A DNA stretch of 64,000 nucleotides from Tubulanus polymorphus (taxonomy: Eukaryota > Nemertea > Palaeonemertea > Tubulaniformes > Tubulanidae): the NCBI RefSeq assembly GCF_964204645.1, contig NC_134034.1, forward strand, positions 10,535,414 to 10,599,413. The letters run 5' to 3'. A program made the translations under genes and the position numbers. Numbering within the stretch: the stretch's first letter is position 1; each line of letters begins with the position of its first letter. Below the pieces are notes generated by a model that saw only the letters and a list, made by a program, of their open reading frames with translations, did no database searches and was not told where the DNA came from. Of this stretch, positions 14,720-27,800 are shown piece by piece.

Positions 14720-16600
14720 TAAAATTAGTTTATTTCCGAATGAATTTAACTACTAGCTGTGAAACGAGTGTGTTTAGAGGATCAACCTCATTATACCTCA
14801 TGAGTGATCGCCTCAGTGTAGAAGCAGTCGTGGCATCGGTATTTTTAGAACGGGAAGCTTAACGCCGCTGATTGTCAACAACTTGTTGACAGCAATTCCA
14901 TTTTTATTTTAAAAAACAAAAACAAATTTTCTTTGCTTTCGTCGTAATCATAAACTTCGCTAAAATGTGCGTCGTGAAATTAAAGTGTTCGAAATGTACT
15001 TAAAAGGTGATCGTCTATTGACGTTCGAAAGCTTTTGAAAACGATTTTGGATTTCCAGAATGTACTGTACCTAGTCCATCGATGTTCGTCGCGGTTGTTA
15101 TTAGAAACTAATCATTGATGTTAACAATAGACCATTACTGAAAAATATCGAATAACTCCGTGACTACACTAGCATTTTGAACCCGGGGGTCCGCGTCTAC
15201 GCTCGAAACACGGGTTTGACGCAGAGATTTCCGCAAAACCCAGGTTTGAGAAACCCTTCTTGATAAAGAAGGGTACACTCCGCATCGAACCCACGTTCTG
15301 CATTTTCTCTTGCGTAGACCTGCGTTCAACGCAGCGTTTTGGCGCCTTGAACTTGCTCTATAGATGCGGATTCTAACTAGACGCCGCTCCCTGCGAACGT
15401 CGATCGAAACCCGGGTTCAACGAGCTAGTGTAGACGTGGTTCGTGTTAACCGATGCAATATACTGTATTCCCGCCGGAGATCGGGGCAGAGATCGGCGAT
15501 TCTAGAACATTTTCTGAAAAAAAAAAGCGAACGATTCCTTACACGAACGCAGCAGACGTCAGGGACGTCAAGGTCACGTGTTGCATCGAACGAATGAAGA
15601 TTAATTCTCGGAAGTAGTTCTCGCCTTCTGTAAAAAAAAAGTCGTAAGGATTCGTTCTTCGCAAGATTGATTTGCGCGAAAAGAAATTATACGCCTTAGA
15701 TTCTTCTTGAAATTTCAGTTGGAAAGTTCGGAAGATTTGACCATGATCGTCGGATTCACGGACTGGTGTTTCGCTTCCGAAAATGCTTACGATGAGAATT
15801 GTCAGGGGCGGATCCAGGGTCGTGTCCACTAACGAAATTAAGGGCCTTTTGTAAAGCTACGCAACAATTTCATCGTTCAAATGCGCGATGAGTTTTTTTT
15901 TTGATTCATAAAACGGCTAGTTATTGCTGAAACAAAATTTCGATACTTCTTCAGTTGTTCGAGGTTTAATTTGACTTTTCGTCGGAAAATATTCGGTCCA
16001 GAATATTTGACGACGTAATTCTTAAGGGACCTCAAAATTTTAAGTGGGTGTTCGGACCCCCACAGACCCCTCGTCCGCCATTGTAATCTGCTGCTACGGT
16101 CATTTCATGTTTCCGACCAAAGCGCGATGACTTTTAACCGTTTTCATTTCTGAAGCGCGAAACCTTTTTCGCGATTTCGCGCCGTCTGCCGGCGTTCCGA
16201 CCGAGGTACGAAAGACATTGCCTAAAAAAACTGCATCTGAAAAATAAGAAATATATCTGTAACGGCGCGACTGTTCTACGTGTATAGTAAAATATACTTA
16301 AAGCAACAATCAGTAATCGACAGCAGCAGTATCCGTGGTAACTGTTTCCGCGGTGATGGAACGGTATTTATGTATGCATATTATTTGGGAATATTTGTGA
16401 AATTTTGCGTGAAACATTTTTTGGCGTGACGTGCGTCCGTCGTGTTCATTTATATAAACATCAACTATATTGGCTTAGATATTGAATACTGTATTATAAA
16501 CAGATGTTTTGTGTTCGGGCATTTGGACGCGAATATACGACGATCGGGCGATTTTGACGAGTTGTATTTTAACGGAGTGAGGAATGACGGCAATTTAACG
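14720..16600. other. Non-coding stretch, no supported gene
   Basis: AT-rich, with short open frames on both strands that lack credible splice sites or recognisable domains. I see nothing that I can name here. Confidence 0.4.
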
Positions 16601-16619
16601 GGCTATATGGAAAGTTTTA

Positions 16620-16950
16620 GAAAACGGAAATTTTTGGGTTTTTTTTACCAGCCCTGGAAAAGCTATGGAAATTTTTATTTTTCTCTTCGGCTATGGAAAA
16701 GGTATGGAGAATCAGAAAATGGTCTCAAATTGAAAATGTCCTTCTATTTTGAATTTTAGGTTATATGCCTGAATGACTGACTACGCATTTGATAACAAAG
16801 TTTATGAAAAAACTTTAACACTTTATTGATAATTGGCACTTATTTACTTTGAATGGGCCTACATTGCCTGTTCTAGGTTGACCATGTGTAACTCAAGGGT
16901 ATTGAATAGTCATAATCTGGGTATGGAAAGTGAAATTGGTTTTTCCGGCA
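16620..16950. repeat. Dispersed repeat, first copy
   Basis: A segment starting near GGCTATGGAAAAGGTATGGAG and running through TTGATAATTGGCACTTATTTAC to ATAATCTGGGTATGGAAAG. It recurs at 18165-18590, where its first 130 bp is itself duplicated in tandem (18190-18310 and 18330-18450). Termini are not clear and no coding potential is seen. Confidence 0.8.
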
Positions 16951-17614
16951 ACTTCAGGGTTTTGCAAACTTCTACTGTCCCATAACGGCGCAAAATGATG
17001 TATGTGCGCCCTATTTGACCTTTGATGCGAAAATAATAGGATGCTTACCATTACGTTATAGAACTTGCTATCCCTTGATATTTGGCATTCGGGATTGTTG
17101 ACAATCTTGGTTTCTTGGTCTTTTAGATTACTGACCCTGAAGCAAAGCCTTGCATTGGAATCATTCAATGCTTTCTAGGCTTGTTGAAACGAGTCAGTGA
17201 TTCTCGGTCCTTGAGAATATTGACCCTTACACCCTTGCTCTGTCGATACCCTATTTACTGGGTTGGTTTACACACATGCGTCAGTCTTTCCAAGCTCTAC
17301 TCCGGTATCCTTGGTGTTTTAAAAGATGGATCCTACCAATTTGTAAGCGTCTGTGCTTGTAAACGCTTCTGGTAACGTGCTAACCCCCCTTCGCCCTGAT
17401 CGGGTATTAGTCAAGTGTTGCTTTATTATTGCTGCGTTACTTCTTCATTTTCTCATGGTTTTTTATCAGCTCGGTTAATCGCATCGAACATGTTCTAAGC
17501 TGCAGTTGCGCAAGCGATCAAATCACGCCTGTTCCTGATGATAGGAAACGTGCAAATGGTGTTGTGCATCTCGAGTGTTTGTGCTCATGCGGTCAAATCA
17601 AGTCTCTTCATGGT

Positions 17615-17945
17615 TGTAGGAGGCACCTTTCATTGTCCGTTGTGGCAAATAAAGGTTTCACGGTTGAGACCTGCACTGTCGGGAGGCACCTTTCATTCTC
17701 CTTTGTGGTAAATGAGGGTTTCACGTTTGAGACCTGCACTGTCAGGAGGCACCTTTCATTCTCCTTTGTGGCAAATGAGGGTTTCACGGTTGAGACCTGC
17801 ACCGTCAGGAGGCACCTTTCATTCTCCTTTGTGGTAAATGAGGGTTTCACGTTTGAGACCTGCACTGTCAGGAGGCACCTTTCATTCTCCTTTGTGGCAA
17901 ATGAGGGTTTCACCGTTGGGACCTGCACTGTTGGTAGTCATGTTT
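17615..17945. repeat. Minisatellite, 63 bp unit, about five copies, open in frame
   Basis: The unit is GGAGGCACCTTTCATTCTCC, then TTTGTGG(C/T)AAATGAGGGTTTC and ACG(G/T)TTGAGACCTGCACTGTCA. Since 63 is a multiple of three, both strands keep an open frame; the plus frame repeats RRHLSFSFV(A/V)NEGFT. Copies alternate between two variants (A-V and V-F types), so the array probably grew as a 126-bp dimer. Without initiation or splice evidence I treat it as a repeat, not a gene. Confidence 0.85.
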
Positions 17946-18164
17946 CATGTTTACCACTACACTGATATATTTGATGATGGCTGTTGGCCCGCGCTCTTGT
18001 TTTGATGGCTGATTTTTTCAAATGATGGTTCTAGGGATTGTTGTGAGAATTTTACTGCCATTTTGATAAGGAAAATCTTGCACGTAATAAAACATAATAT
18101 AAAGGGAATGTATAGGAATTCCGTATGCACTGAATTTTGACTAGAAAAAGGGAATTTTTTTTTT

Positions 18165-18590
18165 TTACCAGCCTGGTAAAGTTATGGAAATTTTTTTTTC
18201 TTTTTTTTTCTCTACGGCTATGGAAAAGGTATGGAGAAACAGAAAATGGTCTCAAAATAAATTCTATTTTGAATTTTAGGTTATATGCCTGAATGACTGA
18301 CTACACATTTGATAACAAACTTTTTTTTTTTCTTTTTTTTTCTCTACGGCTATGGAAAAGGTATGGAGAAACAGAAAATGGTCTCAAAATAAATTCTATT
18401 TTGAATTTTAGGTTATATGCCTGAATGACTGACTACACATTTGATAACAAACTTTATGAAAACGCTTTAACACTTTATTGATAATTGGCACTTATTTACT
18501 TTGATTGGGCCTACATTGCCTGTTCTAAGTTGGCGCTGTATAACTCAAGGGTATGGAATAGTCATAATCTGGGTATGGAAAGTCAAATTG
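18165..18590. repeat. Dispersed repeat, second copy with internal tandem duplication
   Basis: Same family as 16620-16950. The segment from CTACGGCTATGGAAAAGG to GAATGACTGACTACACATTTG is present twice in a row, separated by a T-rich run. The remainder matches the first copy down to GGGTATGGAAAGTCAAATTG. Confidence 0.85.
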
Positions 18591-18649
18591 AATGTATAGG
18601 AATTCCGTTTTCACTGTGGCAATTTTATTTTGTTTATCTCCATTCATAG

Positions 18650-18807
18650 GCGCCAAAGTCTCCGAATAGCTCGGGTTTCGCTTGGATTTGGATCCACATG
18701 CGCCACCTCTCGCCGCTTGACTGGTATGAAGTTCAAAATTCGGACGGCGGCGTCTGCCCTTGCAGCTGCGGCCCGAATCCGGCCGGGATTCTTTCGAATC
18801 GGGGTTG
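18650..18807 (+). CDS. Possible terminal exon of an unidentified gene
   Basis: After an acceptor-like CATTCATAG (ending 18649) a GC-richer block reads (G)APKSPNSSGFAW, then WIHMRHLSPLDWYEV and a Cys-rich GVCPCSCGPNPAG, ending at TGA 18805-18807. Local GC rise and C/G-ending codons are exon-like, and AT-rich sequence follows. I recognise no family and found no upstream exons, and another plus frame is open through the same block. It may be real or a coincidence. Confidence 0.25.
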
Positions 18808-18809
18808 AA

Positions 18810-20604
18810 TATGATTCTTTTCGTCGGCTTCTCGCCAAATTCGGAAATACGACTCGTCGAAATCGCGTTTCATTTCTTTTCGTATATTTTCGTCCATACA
18901 TTCTACTGAGGCAGCAGCAATTTATACGATTCTGTATCTACATATACACGTTTAGTTTATACGTATGAAATGCCGTAATGACGATACTTGACGGCTTAAG
19001 ACGTCATACATGTGTGCGTGTCGGGTCGCATTGCTCAAAAGTCGGTTAATCTTTCGATCTTGAAGATGGTAAATGTCCCTCTCCTATTCGTTCGCTTGAT
19101 TTCGATTCGATTCGGTGGTGTCCATGATAGTCAGTAACCTGTCTGTGGTTTAGTTTCACGATCGGATATTAAGCCCATCCGATAATAAAAAGCTTACCGC
19201 CAACGATTAGGTAACTAACTATGTCCATAATGAACCCGCCAGTCGGGAGTGAAACGGGGGGGGGGGGGTTTGATTTCGAAATCGGGAATCAAAATACAGG
19301 ATATATATAAAGAAGTATTTCAACGTACAATTTTTATCGTCGTTTCGTCAAAGTTTGCCAACGGATAACTGTAACCAACTTTTGAGTAATTGAAGCCGGG
19401 TGTGAATGGTTAGGGCCTTTCGGATAGAATGGCGCCTCCGTAAGCCTTATCAGGGTCCGATCTAAGGATTAAAAGCCACTCGCCCGTGGGCTAAGCGTAT
19501 CTGAAATTTCATTTGCCCCCTCTCAAAAATCAACCGCGGCCTTCACAAGCAGTCCAAACGGTGACACGATCTTCCGTCGTATGAAAAGTGGGAAAAAAGC
19601 TTTAATGATAATATACTTGTCCCGGGCGATCGGACGAGGGCTTGGATCGCACCCTGCTTATCATCATTAGCAATATTTTGAAGTTTTTTCTGCCGCACTA
19701 AGCATATAGGGGCTCCTTGAAAAATACCCATAAACGCAGTACGTGTACGCGCACCTATACAGTGTATGGTGGTGTATGTGTGTCGTCGTAACGTCGTGTA
19801 TGAGTTTCATTTTATATCCTACGTGGTACGCGGCAATAATCGCAATCATCATCGCCATCGGATACGGCCGAGTAACCGAGCATCCTAGCGACGTTAAAAA
19901 TTCATTTCGATCATCGCATTAAAACCCGATATGCGTTCAGATTTTTAAAATGACTAATTCGAAAATTTAGACGAAGTGTTGTCAACAAGGTAATGGCATT
20001 ATTCATCGTTCCCGCCGAACTTGGAAATCGGGAAAAACTTGGCAATTTGAAATGATAATTCCCAGTTTGGAAATATTCGGGAATTTGAAAGATTTTCCTC
20101 AAATCAGTGAAATATCTTGGAAATTCATTTACATTTCACGTATTGTATTTGCCAAGGCGAACTTTCTTAAGCAATTTCTCTTCATCAACCAGTCAATACT
20201 AAAATGTTGACTGTAGTATGATGGTATCTATTCATTTCTATGAAGGCTTCATTTCCCACTTGGGAAATTTGAAAAATCACCCATGAAATACTTGGGAATT
20301 CTGAATTCATGTGGGAACCATGATTATTCCATCGGTTATCTATTGTGAATATTTTGAATGTTTTGTAATTCGTTAGCAGGCGGGATTTTATGTTCATTCT
20401 GGTTTCATCGCGGTTCCTCAAAATATATGTCGAGCGTGTATGTATGTATGTATGTATGTATGTATAGCGTATAGCTTAGATTTTGTACATAAATCAATTA
20501 AAGGTAAAATATGATGATATCATTAATTAGTGCGACTAGATATAGATTAGTTGATATATCTACGAAACAAACAATTGCATTTGTTATTTAACTCGTGTAC
20601 CTAG

Positions 20605-20677
<73 letters not shown>

Positions 20678-23144
20678 TATTACGTGGGCTTAGAATAAGT
20701 TACATTCAGCTAGGATCGAACATGCTATATGCTAATTAGCATACGACGGAAATGACCTTGCGATGAAAATTCGTTTGACCTTTCACTATTTCGAAATGGC
20801 TTCTCGACGCGGCGATACGCACGACACTCGAGTCTGAATAGCTTATTGCGGCTTATTGTCGCCTTTTTTCAAGACGTGGAATATCGGCGCCGAGTGCGGT
20901 GTATCTTGAACTAGCGAAAAAAAATATTCACGGAAAAGGACGGTGGTCGAAAAACGAACGGAAGAACGTAATTCCAAAAAAGAGGGGCGTTCGTTCGGTG
21001 TAAATAGAAGTAAATGCGCGTAAACCGGTAAAAAATCTGAATTTGTAAATAAAAAACTCTTAATATACGATGATATGTTTGTATTTATGGTACGAGTACA
21101 CCGTCTCCTGCACTCCTCGCATCAAGTGTTTTATATATTATATTCATGATGTTCGCAGAGGTAGAAGAGAATTTTGGGGGTATGGAAAATATGCTAGACC
21201 TGTGTGGTTGCTTGTTTCAAAGCTGCGTTTTTAATTTTTATCGCAAAAAGCACTGTTGATGTTTGAAATTACCGCGCGGATTCACCAGGTGTCGCTAGTG
21301 AGCAGTAGGACGTAAACTACTGCAGCACTAGAGGATTCCACTTGTGGTAAGTCAGGATCCACCAGGTGTCGCTAGTGTGCAGTAGGACATGAACTACTGT
21401 TGCATAAAAGTATCCACTTGTAGCAAGTGAGGATCCACCAGGTACTCGGATCGAATTCGCTTCAACTTTTTGACCACTGTCGACCTATTTTGATCCCGAG
21501 CAACAATCTTGAAGAGACGGAACTGAGGTCCTTAGCTTTATTTTCTTTCTAGCAACTACCGGTAAAGATTGTGATGGAAACGTGTCTGCTGCTATTCAAA
21601 TGTTCGCAGACGGTTTTCACGATGAAGAAACAAAAAAGTGTTTGTTATCTGTTCCACTAAAGAAAGGTGGAGACTGTAGAAGGGCATTATACAAATCAGG
21701 AGGCTAATAGAGAAAGGGGTAGACAGGGTTGGTCAGTCGGCTATGGGGGTTCGCATCCAGTCCAGGGGTGGGTTACATTTCCGAATATTGGGCATCGTGA
21801 AAATATCTATATATGTGTAGGCAAAATGTCTGTAACATTACGTTTTAATTGGTGTTATCTAACTTAAAATGATTTTAGTTGCAAGTGCGATTAATCGTAA
21901 TTTCGACCTTGAGAATTTTCCGGAGCTGACCTAGTTACCTCAACTCTTGTTCGAAGCAGATTGTTTGTTGACTGTAATTAAGGTCTATTTATTGTAATTG
22001 TAGGTCTATTTATGTTTGTCTGCGATCGATTTTTTGGAGATATTTCGATTAATCTTTTGAACGCATACCTCACAATTCGGTGTCGATACGACTATTGAAA
22101 CCGCGTGAAGTCTCTGAATAAACCATCGTTGTTGTATCTATTTTACACTGAATTGAAGGATTTACAAATGAGTCGCCTTCAACTCATATCGAAAACAGAA
22201 AAGATCAGCCATGGCCCAGTTTCACGAAAAAGTTTAAGCCTAAAACGGTTAAGTTTGAATTGTTGTCCTCATTGAAAACATGAAGTAACCAATGGAAATT
22301 ACACCAAAAATTTGAGTTAACTTTTTTGTGAAACTGGGCCCAGTTTTCAGTTTTTAACAATACGTTTCCATACCTACCAACCATTTTAGATAATTTGAAA
22401 ATGATTTCAAACGGTAGGCATATGCAGGGTCCGATCTAAGCCCTAGTCCGATTGCCCGGGGCAAGTATATTATCAAAAGGGCAAGTAGGTTATTATCATC
22501 ACTTGTCCTCCGGGCTAGTGCATTTTAATGGCTCGAAGCTTTTCCCCAATCGATACAACAGTTGAACTGCGTGTAGGACAAGTAGATTTTTGAGGGGGCA
22601 AGTAAAATTTGAGATATGCATATGGAAACATATTGTTAAAATTGGTTTGGTTCATTAAATGGAGGGTCTTATTTTCTGACTCCGAATTCAAATGAGACAA
22701 TAATGAATACAACTTTTGAGCGATTATTTCGTGTAAATACAATGCAATAAAATGATATTCGATTTTAGTTTCCAAGGGTCACTCATTTATTACGTACGCA
22801 TTAGGGAAGGGGGGTCAGTGCAGTTGTGTACTGTAATGCTTAATGTATATGAAAAATGGCCGATTTTGTGTAGAGGGGGGGGTTAGAAATTCAAATTTCA
22901 CGCGTACGTATTAAACAGTGATCCCTTAAGGTAATTCGCGTGTAACATGTGGCCAGATTTGTAGTGACGACGGTGTTATCTAGAAAATGAGCATTTATTT
23001 TGCCGAGTCAAAACTTTTCGTTCGTACATTTAAAACTTAAATGATATATATATGTCTACGATTAATTATATGTATATATATATTATTGTAACTGATAATA
23101 CTTCTACTATTATTATTATTATTATTATTAACATAAATATTATG

Positions 23145-23179
<35 letters not shown>

Positions 23180-24860
23180 TCAATGATAATGTACAACTGA
23201 AAAAGGACATGAGATCTGTGTGATAAATACTATATAAATAAACATGCACCTGTACATGTAACTTAACATGCACATGTGTTGACATGCACCTGTTCATGCC
23301 GAACATTTTCCAAACGCTGTATAATAGATTCTGTGTGAAGCAATATAGTTATATAATTATTATATGAATAAGCGTATTTCATGCCGAATTTAGCTTTTTG
23401 GGTTTTGACGAAACTCGAACGAAACTGAAATTTAAAATGTTAAACCTTCGCTTTGTGCGTTTTGGCCGCGCGAAAGAATATGTTTTCTTCACAGTTTGAC
23501 GTATGGCTAAAGGGTTAAAACATTGAAAACGAACTTTATCAACTTATTATGGAGGAACTGTTGGTCGTGGAACAAATTTTAATGTTTTACAGATTCGATA
23601 TTTTACCCCGGCGCATAAACTGTGTATAATATGTGTTAAGATACGACTTGAAAGAAAACAAAAACAAAAGAACCAACCGAAATTGATCGTTTTCCTTTAG
23701 ATGTTATTTTTTGTCAATGCTACCTTGAATCGAATAAAAGGTGAATATGTATTTATTTTCAGGAAGATTTATGAGTTGTGTTGTTTTTTTGTTGTTGTTT
23801 TGTCTCTCAAACTTGTATTGGAATTGTTGGAGTCATGTGCATCTTGAATCTCTCGACTGAATACAGACAATTCTAGATTGAAGTACATTTTCCCGATTGA
23901 AGAAACTACATGTAGACAACGCCCCCCATCCAAGACCCCCAAATAAACTGAAACTAGGTCCATGAATCGCAATATGTCCAAATATTATCACATGTTCGCC
24001 GTCTATTGGAATTAGCGCTGCATTTCAATGACAAATAGGTTTACGATTTTTACGATGAAACATTTTCACACGCGCCATCTTTCGAAAACATGTAGAAATT
24101 AACTTAGAAATCGGGACTTCATTTATCCTATATTCAGCATCTCGAGTCAGGACCAGTGTTAAAATAGATTGGGACGGTTCCAACCCGGGATATCATCGTC
24201 TATATCCAGCTTCTTCCTGCTCCAAACACAGCCTTGTGATTGCCAAATGCGTATGATACGATAAAGCAGTCAATGAAATATGATTTGAAACAATAATGTT
24301 TATTCAAAACAAAGTTACAAATGCAGGCGGCTCTTTAGATAACAACGAATCATTTTGGGATGAAAATAAAATTTCCCTCCCGAGATAATGGATGATTTGG
24401 TCATCAATCTTTCAGGAACTGTATTTCTAGTTATTGTCTGTATAGCATACATTCATTCCCCTGAAAATAAAAATCATCGACATTTCAATTTACAAGTCTG
24501 TTGTGAATTGTTTAAACACCGATTTTTGAGTCTACATGTCTTAAGTACGGCGGTATAACGCTCATAATGAATGAAATAATTGGTAGGTGGGTAATCTTTC
24601 TGGGGCATGACCAGAGCATCCCTGGATCCGCCGATCGGGAGGCAATACCAGTGGAGACGGTAAAACCACTTTCCCAGAATGGACAGTAAATATCCCCAAG
24701 CTGTCAATTTTCAGACCCTAAACCTGACAGCCTAGAAGATCACATTATCCTGCCGGGAGGATGAGAAAATCAATTCAGGATTCGAACGAACTTGGATTAA
24801 ACAACGTTTTGTTGGAACTTAGATAAATTCAGGATTCGAACCGTCACTCGCGTCAAGCTT
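18810..24860. other. Long intergenic stretch, repeats only
   Basis: Contents: a MITE-like element near 19125-19235 (TCAGTAAC...GATTAGGTAACTAACT), matched at 33665-33795. Elements with GGTCCGATCTAAG ends lie at about 19452-19654 and 22428-22620. (TATG)n is at 20437-20464 and (AT)n at 20608-20673. Two tandem copies of CACCAGGTGTCGCTAGTG-containing sequence are at 21280-21440, and (TTA/ATT)n tracts are at 23105-23178. No exon that I can support. Confidence 0.5.
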
Positions 24861-24871
24861 CGAAATCAAAC

Positions 24872-27800
24872 ATGGCGGCTTCCGATCTGGAGACGGCGAC
24901 TGCGCTTCTGGAGACAAATAAACCCAAAGCCATCGAAATACTTCACCGCATAGGTATTTATCAGTCTAGATAGCGAGATATTTTATAGATACTTCGAATG
25001 AGGGATCGTTTTCGGAAATTGAACGGATATTTCGGTCGTAATTTTCAATTCGAATCGAAAACCGGTGAAATTTTGCACTGTCACACAACAGACTCGGCGG
25101 TTAGTCTGTGTATACTCTGTTCTCTCACTGCGCCTCTGATTTTTTTTCCAGTGAAAAATGAAGTCGATTCGAATAACGACGAAAGCGTTAAAATCAAGGA
25201 GCAAGCGATACTTCATCTCGGCGACCTGCTGTCACAGACTAAACAGGCTAAAGGTAAAATAAACTCTAGCCTCAATTTCAAAACCTAATAGGCCTACATT
25301 ACTAAAACATTGAACCTCTTCGTTATTACGATTCTGTTTAAGATGAGGCCCGTTTATTAGCGTGTTTAGCCCGATTTCTAGCGTGTCCTAGCTATGATAT
25401 TTGTATCAACGAAAAATTTGAATAACTACGACGGTTATAGTCTAGTACCTAGCCGTCATTCTACAAACAACGTCAGGGGCGAAAGTGCTCATATAAGGTT
25501 AATTTTCGTCCGTCATTTTGAGGGACGAGGCTTTTAGCGTCTATTTCACCCCTTAAAACACCATCAACTTACCTCAAACTGACTGTTCTGTAATCAGACG
25601 GAAGTTAACTATTGTTTGTGCATAAATTTGTAATCCTAAGTAGCTTTTGACGATCGTAGTAGCTCAAAACTTCTGACTAGTCGCCTCAAAAAATGATTGA
25701 AGTGAAGCAACGACTGGTATTCAGACTATGATGGGTATTAATGTTAATCTGGGGGTTAACTCATTTCATTTTCCAATGAGTTAGCCCCTGGGTTAAAGTT
25801 TATTCCAGTCTATAGAACTGAGCCCAGGGGCCGGTTGCACAGTCATGGCTTAGAATTAGACCAGTCTAAACTCATTTTGGTTCTATATTATTGGTCTATT
25901 ACATAGCCCAAAATCTCTTGGGCGCACAGGTTCCCGCTCGGCGCCCACCAGTCTATATCTATAGCCGATCAGGTGTTTTTACCGGCACAACATCACTGCT
26001 CTATAAATCCCACGCATCTGATTGGCTAGATATAAAGACTGGTGGGCGCTGAGCGGGAACCTGTCTACCCCAGAAATGGTGGGCGACGTAATAAGACCAA
26101 TGAAGGGTTTGCGGCCAGCGTGAGCTTCAGCGGGCGGCAATCAAACCCTGGCAAGCGAGAATGGTGCAACTTGGCCCCAGGAGAGTTGTAAATGGGCGGA
26201 AAGTGGCGCCAACCTGATCATGAATTATGCGTACGGTATATCGACTTAATACGGTTTCTCTATTTTCGTTACCGCGTAGAGCTGGCCGGTTTGATCAAGT
26301 TCACGCGACCGTTTCTTGCGTGCGTCAGTAAAGCTAAAGCCGCTAAACTTGTCCGAGGTCTCGTCGATCAGTTCCTCGATATGGAAGCCGGAACCGGCGA
26401 GGAGGTGGAACTCTGCAAGGAGTGCATCGAGTGGGCGAAAGATGAGAAACGTACATTCCTGCGACAAGCTTTAGAGGTGAGCGGCGCGTGTCGTCGAGCG
26501 AGGGGGGATCAATAGTAGAATGATGTTACAGGGGATCAATGGATGAGATGATGTCATAGGGGGATTTATATGAAAGTAGTCATCTTTTCTAGAAGGGTTT
26601 GTGGAACAACTTGATGATGTTGTGGGGGGGGATATATGGTGGCAGCCATCTTTCCTGATAATTTATAGATTTCAATTCGCTACATAATTTGATGATGTCA
26701 TAGGGGGATTTATGGTGGCAGCCATCTTTCCTGATAATTTATAGATTTCAATTCGCTACATAATTTGATGATGTCATAGGGGGATTTATGGTGGCAGTCA
26801 ACTTTCCTGATAATTTATAGATTTCGATTCGCTACGTAATTTGATGATGTCATAGGGGGATTTATGGTAATTACATGATGTCATACGGAGATTTATGGTA
26901 ATTACATGATGTCATACGGTGACTTGATAATGGAAAAATGATATTTGATTTTAGACTCGCTTGGTGGCGCTGTACTACGAGACGGCGACGTATCAGCCGG
27001 CGATCGCGCTCGTGTCGTCGCTGCTCCGCGAGTTGAAGAAACTCGACGATAAAGCACTGCTCGTCGAGGTGCAGCTACTCGAGAGTAAAGTCTACCACGC
27101 CCTCACAAATCTACCGAAAGCAAGGTGCGTGTTTCGTATAGTACAGTAACTTCAAAAACTGATCGTCCACACTTCAACATGTGTTCAGTGCTTCATCTGA
27201 GACATTTTTAATTGAAAATGAACTACAAACACCAGATATTAGACATTTTATCGACACACTTTCAAAAACTGATCGTCCACACTTCACATTTACCTTTATT
27301 TGATATTGATTATTTCAGGGCTGCTCTGACATCGGCCCGTACGACCGCTAATGGTATTTACTGTCCTCCAAAACTACAAGCCGCATTAGACAACCAATCA
27401 GGTAATCTCTTCACAACGACGCAAGCCATCAGCCTGGAAAAAACTGTACAATCCCTGATTATTAATCCTTAAGCTACCGACCCTAATTAGTACACGCCAC
27501 AAATTATAATCGGCGGCAGGTTAGAGCCAGTTAGAAGCTAGGTTTGGCATTTCGTCAGTAAAACTTGTATTGTGTTGCAAGGTTCCACTGCTGAAAGATT
27601 TACTCGCTATCAGTGCTAGGTGACGAGCGGGTTCAAGTCCAGCTGTGGCTGCTTACACTTATACACTGTCGGGGCCTGTTAAACGAAATTCCCATTTTCC
27701 AAAAATTTACAGAACCCGTAACAACAATCCTGACAACAAACTTTGGAGATACATGTTCATCGGGATCCAGTTCCACAGTTGTGAGTTAGAGTTAACTATG

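Noticed and set aside
27600-27660. tRNA gene suggested by GGGTTCAAGTCCAGC
   Set aside because: Only the B-box-like string is present; no acceptor stem, anticodon arm or A box at the right spacing.
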